Below are positions 15,372 through 23,173 of a DNA stretch of 37,029 nt, one piece after another; within the stretch, counting starts at the first letter, position 1; every line of letters begins with the position of its first letter. The position numbers and the translations under genes are program-made. The notes below the pieces were generated by a model. That model did no database searches and was not told the DNA's origin. It worked only from the letters and a program-made list of their open reading frames with translations. Source of the DNA: Flavobacteriales bacterium (GTDB lineage Bacteria > Bacteroidota > Bacteroidia > Flavobacteriales_D > Cryomorphaceae); contig SLDS01000150.1 of assembly GCA_007125175.1 (NCBI GenBank), positions 1 to 37,029 on the forward strand, read 5' to 3'.

Positions 15372-17876
15372 ATGAAGAAGGAGAAACAATCTGAAGGAAG
15401 GAAGGTGAAGAAGAATGCCTTGACTGTGTTGAAATTTGGAGGAAGTTCAGTGGGAAGCCTCGAGAGCATCCAAAAGGTGCTGGACATAGCCGATGCTGCC
15501 TCGAAAAAAGGCCCTCTCATGCTGGTGTGTTCGGCCATGGGGGGGGTAACAAATGAACTGATAAAACTGGGAAACAGCGCGCTGGCTGGTGAAGAGTTTA
15601 TCGCTGGACTGCGCGCTATCGAGCAAAGACATCAGGAAGTGATACGTACCCTGATGCCAGCCATAGGCCAAAACAAGGCCCTTGTGAGCAATAAGCTGCG
15701 CATCAACGAACTGGAAGAGTTGCTCTATGGCATCCGCTCATTGAGCGAGCTCTCCCCTGCTTCTCTGGACCGCATTGTAGCCCAAGGAGAGCTGATGAGC
15801 AATGAACTCGTCGCCCACCTGCTGCAGGCGCGCGGACTCAACGCGGTCTTCACCGATGCACGAAAGCTGATCCAGACCAACAGCCAATTTGGCAATGCCA
15901 CCGTACTCAAGGATGTGAGCTACGCCAATATACGCAATTGGCATGCCTCCATGAATCATCTGATACCGGTCGTCACGGGATTCATAGGCAGCAATGAACG
16001 CGGACAAAGCACAAGCCTTGGCAGGGGCGGCAGCGATTACACGGCAGCCCTACTCGGTGCTGCTCTGGGAGCTCAGGAAGTGCAGATATGGACAGATGTG
16101 GACGGCTTTATGACTGCCGATCCTCGCAGGGTCAAGAAAGCCTATTCTCTGGAGCACCTCAGCTATGAAGAAGCCATGGAGCTCTGCTACTTTGGAGCCA
16201 AGGTAATCTATCCGCCCACCATGCTGCCAGCCATTGAAGCCCAAATCCCCATTCGGGTGAAGAACACCTTCAATGCCTCCCACCCGGGCACCCTCGTCGG
16301 CCCCACAAGCGGGGTACAAGTCGGCCCCATCAAGGGGATTGCTTCCATTGAGCAGGTATGCCTCATCAATCTGCAAGGCTCCGGACTCATCGGGAGCAAG
16401 GGCACAAGCGCGAAGCTTTTTGGAGCTCTGGCGGCGGAGGGCGTCAATGCCATGCTTATCACACAGGCGAGCTCCGAGCACAGCATCAGCGTGGCCATTG
16501 GCCCTGAGGAGGTCGATCGCTCTTGCAAAGCCATAGAAAGCGCCTTCGAACTTGAGCTCATGCGCGGCAAAATCGAGCCCCCACAGGTAATGCGGGAGCT
16601 CAGCATTCTGGCTGTGGTCGGCGAAAACATGCGCCATACCCCGGGAATCAGTGGGAGGCTATTTCAGACCCTGGGCCGCAATGGCATCAATGTGGTAGCC
16701 ATCGCACAGGGCTCTTCCGAACGAAATATCAGTGTGGTCATAGAGCGCAAAACGCTCACCAAGGCCTTGAGAGCCATACACGATGCCCTCTTCCTTTCAC
16801 CCCTCAAGACCATACATACCTACCTGGTAGGAACGGGCAATATCGGTGCTGAACTCATCGCACAGCTGCGCGATTCGGCTGCTGCCCTCGCAGAGCGACA
16901 TCACCTACAAATCAGGGTGATGGGCATAAGCAATAGCCGACAGATGCTCCTGGCCAATGCTGAAAGCGAGGGCATCGACCTCAATAGCTGGAAAGAAAAC
17001 ATGGAAGAAGCAGGCGAAAAGAGTCAGATCGACACCTTTATCGCCAAGGCCGGTGAACACAACCTCCCCAATGCCGTGCTCGTGGACAATACCAGCAGTG
17101 AAGCTGTGGTGAAAAGCTATCCCACAGCTTTTGAAACAGGTCTCAACATCGTGACCTGCAACAAGATCGGAAACAGTACAAGCTACACGCAATACCAGGA
17201 GCATGCGCAGGTGGCGCGCCGCAACTCGGTGGAGTACTACTACGAAACCACTGTAGGAGCCGCATTGCCCATCATCCAAAGCCTGAAAGACCTCATACGC
17301 AGTGGAGACAAGGTGCTGCGCATCGAAGCCATCCTTTCGGGTACCATCTCCTACATTTTCAATCATTACCAGGGCGACATCAGCTTTGCCGAGGTGGTGG
17401 CACAGGCCCAGAAGCTGGGCTATACCGAGCCCGACCCCCGCGACGACCTCAATGGTATGGACTTCACCCGAAAAATGCTCATCCTCGCTCGGGAAATGGG
17501 CCTGCCCCTCGAGATGAAGCATGTGGACATACAAGGCATCCTCACCCCTGCCTGTCTCGCAGCCGATTCTGTGGAAGCCTTTTACGAAGCCATGAAAGCC
17601 GATGAAGACCATTTTGCGAAGCTGAAGGACACAGCCGCCAGCGAGGGCAAGCGCCTGCGCTATATCGGGGTACTCGAAGGTGAATCCATCCGCATAGCCG
17701 TAGAGATGGTGGATGCCTCACACCCCTTCTACGGCTTGGGTGGCAGCGACAATATCATCGCCTTCACCACCGAGCGCTATCAGGCCGGGCCCCTCGTGGT
17801 AAAAGGCCCGGGAGCCGGCCCACAAGTGACCGCTGCCGGGGTGTACGCCGACATCATGAAAATATCCGGAACTTGA
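15372..17876 (+). CDS. thrA: Bifunctional aspartokinase / homoserine dehydrogenase
   Basis: Catalyses the first and third steps of the pathway from aspartate to threonine and methionine. The 834-residue length is typical of ThrA-type fusions. The aspartokinase domain (residues about 15-310) begins with VLKFGGSSVGS (Lys21-Val27) and has the nucleotide-binding stretch GRGGSDYTAALLGAALGA and VDGFMTADPRRV. Two ACT-type regulatory domains (about 325-475) contain GSGLIGSKGTSAKLF and MRHTPGISGRLF. The homoserine dehydrogenase half starts with the Rossmann motif VGTGNIGAELI (from residue 486) and carries LSGTISYIFN, YTEPDPRDDLNGMDFTRKMLILARE and GPGAG. First structural gene of the operon, 28 bases before thrB. 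Transcription probably responds to threonine supply via the leader at 15217-15292; allosteric feedback by threonine is family knowledge. Confidence 0.96.
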   Translation: MKKEKQSEGRKVKKNALTVLKFGGSSVGSLESIQKVLDIADAASKKGPLMLVCSAMGGVTNELIKLGNSALAGEEFIAGLRAIEQRHQEVIRTLMPAIGQNKALVSNKLRINELEELLYGIRSLSELSPASLDRIVAQGELMSNELVAHLLQARGLNAVFTDARKLIQTNSQFGNATVLKDVSYANIRNWHASMNHLIPVVTGFIGSNERGQSTSLGRGGSDYTAALLGAALGAQEVQIWTDVDGFMTADPRRVKKAYSLEHLSYEEAMELCYFGAKVIYPPTMLPAIEAQIPIRVKNTFNASHPGTLVGPTSGVQVGPIKGIASIEQVCLINLQGSGLIGSKGTSAKLFGALAAEGVNAMLITQASSEHSISVAIGPEEVDRSCKAIESAFELELMRGKIEPPQVMRELSILAVVGENMRHTPGISGRLFQTLGRNGINVVAIAQGSSERNISVVIERKTLTKALRAIHDALFLSPLKTIHTYLVGTGNIGAELIAQLRDSAAALAERHHLQIRVMGISNSRQMLLANAESEGIDLNSWKENMEEAGEKSQIDTFIAKAGEHNLPNAVLVDNTSSEAVVKSYPTAFETGLNIVTCNKIGNSTSYTQYQEHAQVARRNSVEYYYETTVGAALPIIQSLKDLIRSGDKVLRIEAILSGTISYIFNHYQGDISFAEVVAQAQKLGYTEPDPRDDLNGMDFTRKMLILAREMGLPLEMKHVDIQGILTPACLAADSVEAFYEAMKADEDHFAKLKDTAASEGKRLRYIGVLEGESIRIAVEMVDASHPFYGLGGSDNIIAFTTERYQAGPLVVKGPGAGPQVTAAGVYADIMKISGT

Positions 17877-17904
17877 AAAATACCACACAGCAGCTCCTCC
17901 TAAA

Positions 17905-18840
17905 ATGAAAGCAGGCGACAAAATACGGGCATGGGCTCCGGCCACCATTGCCAATCTATCATGCGGATATGATGTGATGGGCCTTGCCCTCGACGCCCCG
18001 GGCGACGAAGTGGAAGTGGAAATTGACGAGAGCGGTGAGATTCGCCTCGAAATCGTCGGAGATGGAGGCCTACTGCCAAAGCATGTCGAGAAAAATTTGG
18101 CTTCGGCGATGGTACAGCGCTTCCTTATCAGCGAGCAACTGACACAATTTGGTGCCAGGGTGCGCCTGCACAAAAACCTTCCCCTCAACAGCGGAATGGG
18201 CAGCAGCTCATCCAGTGCGGTGGCTGCACTCACAGCCATCAACCACCTCGCCGGGCAGCCTTACAGCCCCTTACAGCTCCTGCCTGCCGCAATGGATGGC
18301 GAGCGCATTGCTTGCGGCAATGCCCATGCCGACAATGTAGCCCCGGCCCTGCTTGGTGGAGTGGTTCTCATCAGAGATGTGAAAGGCCGCGATGTGGTGC
18401 AGTTGCCCTTTCCGGATTCCTTGCGCATCAGCCTTGTGCATCCGCACATCGACGTGCCAACGAGTGAATCGCGCCTCATACTCAAGCCCAGGGTCGCCAT
18501 TCCCGAGGCTGTGCAGCAATGGGCCAATGTGGGAGGACTTGTAGCAGGATTTTGCACAGGTGACATTCCGCTCATAGGCCGCAGCCTGGAAGATGTCATT
18601 TTTGAGCCGGTGCGTTCCATGCTCATTCCCGGCTTTTACGATATGAAAGACATCGCTATGGATGCCGGTGCCATCGGTTTTGGCATAAGCGGCTCCGGGC
18701 CTTCGGTATTTGCCTTGAGCAATGATGAGCAAGTCGCAAAAGAAATCAGCCTAAAGCTACACAAGTACTTGAAATCAATTGGAATAGATAACGAACATTA
18801 CACAAGCGGAATCAATCAACAAGGCGCTAAGGTGCTATGA
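17905..18840 (+). CDS. thrB: Homoserine kinase
   Basis: GHMP-family kinase that converts L-homoserine and ATP to O-phospho-L-homoserine, in the cytoplasm. The 311-residue protein begins IRAWAPATIANLSCGYDVMGLALD, typical of ThrB. It has the phosphate-binding GHMP motif PLNSGMGSSSSSA (from residue 93), the ACGNAHADNVAPALLGG stretch and the C-terminal GFGISGSGPSVFAL motif (around residue 258). It lies 28 bases after thrA and its stop overlaps a potential ATG (ATGA at 18837-18840), 105 bases before thrC. Operon position confirms the assignment: its product is the substrate of the next enzyme. Confidence 0.95.
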   Translation: MKAGDKIRAWAPATIANLSCGYDVMGLALDAPGDEVEVEIDESGEIRLEIVGDGGLLPKHVEKNLASAMVQRFLISEQLTQFGARVRLHKNLPLNSGMGSSSSSAVAALTAINHLAGQPYSPLQLLPAAMDGERIACGNAHADNVAPALLGGVVLIRDVKGRDVVQLPFPDSLRISLVHPHIDVPTSESRLILKPRVAIPEAVQQWANVGGLVAGFCTGDIPLIGRSLEDVIFEPVRSMLIPGFYDMKDIAMDAGAIGFGISGSGPSVFALSNDEQVAKEISLKLHKYLKSIGIDNEHYTSGINQQGAKVL

Positions 18841-18945
18841 GTGCAGCATCTCTTTACAACAGCCTCTCCATGTCACTGAAAAAGATTGCCCATAAGGCAG
18901 CCCTTCCGGCAATGCTTGCTATTTTCATCCCCTCAAACGTAAGCC

Positions 18946-20241
18946 ATGCGCTACTACTCCACGCGAAACGCCTCCCATAAAGTCGACCTGAAGCAAGCCG
19001 TATTCAATGGCCTCGCGCCCGATGGTGGTCTTTACCTTCCGGAAAAGATCCAATCCTTGCCCGCCTTCTTTTTCGAGCAAATCGCTGAGACGCCATTTGA
19101 CGAAATCAACTACATGGTGGGGCGCGCCCTTACCGGTGATTCCCTTCCGGAAGATGAACTCCGCAAGATCGCTTCTGAAGCGGTCAACTTTCCCACCCCT
19201 GTGGTGGAGATCGAGCCTGGAGTACATTGCCTCGAGCTCTTTCACGGGCCCACCCTCGCCTTCAAGGATGTGGGCGCTCGATTTATGGCGCTACTGCTCA
19301 GCTATTTTGCTCAAAAGAGCGGAGACAGCATCAAAGTCGTGGTGGCTACCTCCGGCGATACGGGCGGTGCCGTCGCGGCGGGCTTCTTCAATGTAGAGGG
19401 TGTGGAGGTGCACATACTCTACCCCAAGGGCCGTGTAAGCCCCCTGCAAGAAAAACAGCTCACAACCTGGGGCGGCAATATCAAGGCCATCGAGGTGGAG
19501 GGCAGCTTTGACGATTGCCAGGCTTTGGCCAAAAAGCTGCTGAGCGATGAGGCCTTGCGGCAAAAGATGCAGCTCACTTCGGCCAATAGCATCAACATTG
19601 CCCGACTCATCCCTCAAAGTTTCTACTACTTCCACCTCTATGCGCAGTTGAAAAAGGAGGACAAAGACCTGATCGTGGCTGTACCCAGCGGCAATTTTGG
19701 CAACCTCACCGGCGGTTTGCTCGCAAAGCTGCTGGGCCTGCCCATAAGGCGCTTTATCGCTGCCACCAATGCCAATGATATTGTTCCCAAGTTTTTGGGT
19801 GGCGGGGCCTATGTGCCCATGGCCTCGGTTGCTACACTCAGCAATGCCATGGATGTGGGCGCTCCGAGCAATTTTGAGCGCATGAAAGACTTGCTGGGCA
19901 CCGAGGCATCTCACTTCTTGAAATGGATGGAAGGCAGCAGCTGGAGCGATGAAGACACCACGGCGGCGATGCACTATGTGAAGAATACCCACGCATACAC
20001 CCTCGACCCCCACGGGGCTGTGGGCTATCTCGGCATTGTGGAAGCCCTGAAAAAATATCCCGGTACCATCGGGGTCTTTCTCGAGACTGCCCACCCGGCA
20101 AAGTTTGCAGATGTGGTGAGAGCAGCCATTGGTTCCGAGCCGGAGATGCCGGAGAGGCTTACGGCTTTCGCCAAAAAAACCAAAGTAGCCGATACCGTGC
20201 CGAATGATTATGAGGAAGTAAGAAGGCTTATCGCCGGTTGA
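18946..20241 (+). CDS. thrC: Threonine synthase
   Basis: PLP-dependent enzyme that converts O-phosphohomoserine to threonine, the last step of the pathway. The 431-residue protein has the N-terminal signature MRYYSTRNASHKVDLKQAVFNGLAPDGGLYLPE, and the PLP lysine in FHGPTLAFKDVGARF (Lys107). Cofactor and substrate loops are VATSGDTGGAVAAGF and AVPSGNFGNLTGGLLAKL. This is the shorter threonine synthase type found in Bacteroidota and enterobacteria. ATG 18946 follows a 105-base gap after thrB, which contains a 47-codon frame of doubtful status. The gene ends 13 bases before the convergent gene at 20255, with no obvious terminator hairpin between them. Confidence 0.96.
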   Translation: MRYYSTRNASHKVDLKQAVFNGLAPDGGLYLPEKIQSLPAFFFEQIAETPFDEINYMVGRALTGDSLPEDELRKIASEAVNFPTPVVEIEPGVHCLELFHGPTLAFKDVGARFMALLLSYFAQKSGDSIKVVVATSGDTGGAVAAGFFNVEGVEVHILYPKGRVSPLQEKQLTTWGGNIKAIEVEGSFDDCQALAKKLLSDEALRQKMQLTSANSINIARLIPQSFYYFHLYAQLKKEDKDLIVAVPSGNFGNLTGGLLAKLLGLPIRRFIAATNANDIVPKFLGGGAYVPMASVATLSNAMDVGAPSNFERMKDLLGTEASHFLKWMEGSSWSDEDTTAAMHYVKNTHAYTLDPHGAVGYLGIVEALKKYPGTIGVFLETAHPAKFADVVRAAIGSEPEMPERLTAFAKKTKVADTVPNDYEEVRRLIAG

Positions 20242-20254
20242 GCAAGCCCTGCGC

Positions 20255-21718
20255 TTACTGCACCACCAATTTGGCATGCATCAAAGCACCGGTATGGGTG
20301 GTGGCCGATAGCAAGAGCAAACCCCGATACCCGACTGGCACGGGTATCTCCTCGTCGGGATGCCTGAGCACGTGGCGGGAGAGCTGTCGCCCATCTGCTG
20401 CCAGCACATGTAGAGAGAGCGGGTAGTGCGAAGCGCTGACTTCCAAACGGAAGCTTTCTCGTACCGGGTTGGGATATACACGGAGCATTTTACGATGGCC
20501 GGTGTAGGCATCTTCGGTGGAGAGCGGCTTACCCCACTCCACGCCTTGTTTGTTAAAGTACTTTAGGGACACACTGTTTTGGCCCGCGCCATTGTCGCAA
20601 AAGCTGTACATGCCCAAGCACTTCACATAATAGGAATTGCCCCCTCCCCAGCAAGTTCCATCGATGGCTTCGAGGTAACAAGTATGTGGGAAGCCTTCAA
20701 ATAAGTAAAATCCAGTATAGCCAGAGGGGCGATACTTGGCCGGAAAGCCTTGATAGTCGCCAAGCAGCAAAAAATCGCCCATGAATTCCAATTCCGTTTC
20801 GTGGACGAGGGGCGTGTAGGCAAGTTGATCAAAACCTGGATTCGCGTAGATGGTGATTTCCTCGACGGTGGTGGTATCATAAGTAAGGTCGGCATTCCAG
20901 ATACCACTGCCCTCGTACGACCACTTTTCTATCTCCATCTCGTACACGATGGAATCGGGCAGAAAATCTTGGCGTGAGAGGTAGGTGACCAGATAGTGCT
21001 TGATGTTGCCCTCGCCCATGAAGACGTTTATCTCTTCGTAATGGATGACATCCTCGACTTCGAAATCAAAAACCTCGAACCAGTTTAGATTTTGCACTCC
21101 GGCCTGGCCCTCCACACCGGAGAGGGTGAGCTGCAAGGGCAAATCAAAGGACTGAAAAGGAAAATAGCCCAAAGGTGAAGCTTGAACCAAACCGCCATTT
21201 TCGGCGATGGTAAAAGAAGCGATATTCATCCAGTGCTCCATGGTATTGCCCTCCGCATCATAGGCTTGAAAGGCGATGACCTTCAACCATTCCTGACTGC
21301 CCAACACTTCGTCCTGGTAGTGGTTGGCGACCGTGCCCTCCACATACCATTCATCGACAGGATCGGTGTATACCACCCAAGTATCATTCAAGGCTGACTG
21401 CACCTGCAAGGTGAGCTCATCGCCGCTGAAAGTATATAAGGTCGTGGTGCCATCGGCGGCAATGCGCACCTTGGAGCAAAGCCATGCAGAGGTGTCGGGA
21501 TAGTGGCAACCATCGTTGGAGCTGTAATCCTGGATCCAATGACTGGCGAGGGTGTATAGCGAATCGCCATCAAAAACAACGGAGGCCACCTCGAGGCCCA
21601 GATGGCCCTCGCCAAGCTGATAGTGGCGCTGCTCATGGCTATACAGCAGCTGATAATTTTGCGCAAGCAGGGGTATTGCAGAGAATACTTGAAGTGCGAG
21701 AAGTAGGGATTGTTTCAT
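20255..21718 (-). CDS. Secreted protein of unknown function with T9SS type A sorting domain
   Basis: I do not recognise the 400-residue body. The protein has 487 residues if it starts at ATG 21718, with a signal peptide (KQSLLLALQVFSAIPLLAQ). The body is rich in aromatic and acidic residues and predicted beta strands (HYQLGEGHLGLEVASVVFDGDSLYTL, DTWVVYTDPVDEWYVEG, VIHYEEINVFMGEGNIKHYL). It contains about six cysteines (CHYPDTSAWLCS; FPHTCYLEAIDGTCWGG; KCLGMYSFC) that could pair outside the cell. From about residue 411 (MLRVYPNPVRESF...LHVLAADGRQL...ALMHAKLVVQ) it ends in a type A sorting domain. ATG 21718 was chosen because an exact -7 box overlaps the alternative start at 21742. The gene converges on thrC. 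Confidence 0.75.
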   Translation of the reverse strand: MKQSLLLALQVFSAIPLLAQNYQLLYSHEQRHYQLGEGHLGLEVASVVFDGDSLYTLASHWIQDYSSNDGCHYPDTSAWLCSKVRIAADGTTTLYTFSGDELTLQVQSALNDTWVVYTDPVDEWYVEGTVANHYQDEVLGSQEWLKVIAFQAYDAEGNTMEHWMNIASFTIAENGGLVQASPLGYFPFQSFDLPLQLTLSGVEGQAGVQNLNWFEVFDFEVEDVIHYEEINVFMGEGNIKHYLVTYLSRQDFLPDSIVYEMEIEKWSYEGSGIWNADLTYDTTTVEEITIYANPGFDQLAYTPLVHETELEFMGDFLLLGDYQGFPAKYRPSGYTGFYLFEGFPHTCYLEAIDGTCWGGGNSYYVKCLGMYSFCDNGAGQNSVSLKYFNKQGVEWGKPLSTEDAYTGHRKMLRVYPNPVRESFRLEVSASHYPLSLHVLAADGRQLSRHVLRHPDEEIPVPVGYRGLLLLSATTHTGALMHAKLVVQ

Positions 21719-21739
21719 GGCTGTGCTGATTGGTCGATT

Positions 21740-21747
21740 CAAACATA
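21740..21747 (-). promoter_or_regulatory. Promoter -7 box (TATGTTTG) for the T9SS protein gene
   Basis: On the minus strand TATGTTTG matches TAnnTTTG exactly and ends 21 bases before the ATG at 21718. A TTTG lies just upstream rather than at -33 spacing, so only the -7 half is convincing. Confidence 0.5.
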
Positions 21748-22044
21748 GACAAATAAGAATACCAGTATACTGATGCTCTGAGCAAAAAATCGGAAATTAT
21801 TGGATTGCTACAGGTGAAATTCCCAAGCTCAGCTCCGGGCAAAAAGGACCGCGCTGTGAGGGCGCCAGAGTCCATGCGAATAGGCGCAATCAATGCCATG
21901 CAGATTATGAAGCACAGGAGCAAACGAGGATCCGGTGATTTTACGCTTGCATTGAGATTGCTATTTTGCGCAGATTTTTTTCCCTGAGCGGCAAAACGAA
22001 TACAACGCGAAAGCGTATCTTGCGTCAGTAGAGTGTATCCGATC
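21748..22044. other. Divergent intergenic region
   Basis: About 300 bases between the T9SS protein gene and the cytochrome lipoprotein gene. No credible gene; minus-strand and plus-strand frames across it have no family look. Imperfect -7-like sequences TATTTTGC (21962) and TATCTTGC (22016) precede the plus-strand gene. Confidence 0.4.
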
Positions 22045-23151
22045 ATGAAGAGCTTCTGCCTTAAGACCCTATTGCTGATAGGGATACCTGTTTTTTTAGC
22101 CATCTCGTGCAATAACGATGATGAAGAACACATAGCTGATACCGGCGGAATAGCAGCAGAGACCCAAGTGCGATTTGTTGAAGATTCCCTGCCCTATCCC
22201 AGGCTTTCGGACTATGGCTTTTTTGAAGGCAAGCTCAGCGAGCTACAGCCGGTATCTGGGGTACTTCCCTATGATTTGATCACCCCACTCTTTAGCGATT
22301 ATGCACTCAAGAAGCGCTTCGTGTGGATGAAGCCCGGCAGCAAGGCGAGCTATGTAGCCGATCACAAGGCCCTAAATTTCGAAGACGGTACGGTGCTCAT
22401 CAAGCACTTTTACTACGAGAATGTGCAGCCCGGTGGCGGAGTCAAGGACATGGAAACCCGCATCATGTATCGAATTGGGGGAGAATGGCACTTCGCCGAG
22501 TACATTTGGGATGAGGCAGGCGATGAAGCCCATCTCCATATGGATGGCGCTTATCTGCCCGTGGCTTGGCTGGATGCATCAGGCAATGAGAAGGGAGTGG
22601 ACTACCGTTTTCCCTCGGAGTTGGAATGCTTTACCTGCCACAAGTCAGGCACAAATGCTATACCACTTGGCCCCAAACCTCAAAATCTAGACAAGGACTA
22701 CCCCTACACAACCGGTGCTCAAAACCAATTGCTCAAGTGGGCAGCCATGGGATATTTGGATGGGCAGATTCCCACCGAAATCAATCGGCTGGTGGCCTAT
22801 GATGATCCCAGCGAGGAGCTCGGTGAGCGGCTCAGGTCATATTTGGATGTAAACTGCTCCAGTTGCCACCTGGAGGGTAGCCACTGCGATTACCGCCCCA
22901 TTCGCCTCGCTTGGAATGAAAGCGAAAGTCTGGAAAATCTGGGCGTATGCATTGAGCCTCAAGAATTTATCAATAGTGCTCTGAGCTACATCATAAGCCC
23001 CGGAAATACAGCAAGATCAGCCATGCACCACCGCATGCAAAGTGTAGATGAGGGCGAACGCATGCCCCTGCTGGGAAGGAGCCTCGTGCACGAGGAAGGC
23101 CTGCAACTGCTTACCGAATACATCAATAGCCTGGAAACTTTTTGCGAGTAA
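22045..23151 (+). CDS. Diheme c-type cytochrome lipoprotein (SO2930/HNE_0200-like family)
   Basis: A 368-residue lipoprotein. The signal peptide ends in the lipobox LAISC with Cys22, followed by NNDDEE, an acidic patch like those reported to send Bacteroidota lipoproteins to the cell surface. Two haem-binding CxxCH motifs are CFTCH (Cys195, Cys198, His199) and CSSCH (Cys271, Cys274, His275). The body matches what I know of the SO2930-type family: RLSDYGFFEGKLSELQPVSG, PYDLITPLFSDYALKKRFVW, DGTVLIKHFYY, IPLGPKPQNL, and a conserved YLDVNCSSCH. The family's electron partner and function are not established. ATG 22045 gives a clean lipoprotein start; GTG 22033 would add four residues. The next gene starts 22 bases later in the same direction and is probably cotranscribed. 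Confidence 0.85.
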   Translation: MKSFCLKTLLLIGIPVFLAISCNNDDEEHIADTGGIAAETQVRFVEDSLPYPRLSDYGFFEGKLSELQPVSGVLPYDLITPLFSDYALKKRFVWMKPGSKASYVADHKALNFEDGTVLIKHFYYENVQPGGGVKDMETRIMYRIGGEWHFAEYIWDEAGDEAHLHMDGAYLPVAWLDASGNEKGVDYRFPSELECFTCHKSGTNAIPLGPKPQNLDKDYPYTTGAQNQLLKWAAMGYLDGQIPTEINRLVAYDDPSEELGERLRSYLDVNCSSCHLEGSHCDYRPIRLAWNESESLENLGVCIEPQEFINSALSYIISPGNTARSAMHHRMQSVDEGERMPLLGRSLVHEEGLQLLTEYINSLETFCE

Positions 23152-23173
23152 ATTTTACCGAAACCACGAAACC

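Noticed and set aside
19291-20277. 328-codon minus-strand frame opposite thrC
   Set aside because: Shadow of a highly conserved gene; composition reflects reverse-complemented thrC codons.
21639-22133. 164-codon minus-strand frame across the divergent promoter region
   Set aside because: Overlaps the start regions of two supported genes and shows no recognisable domain.
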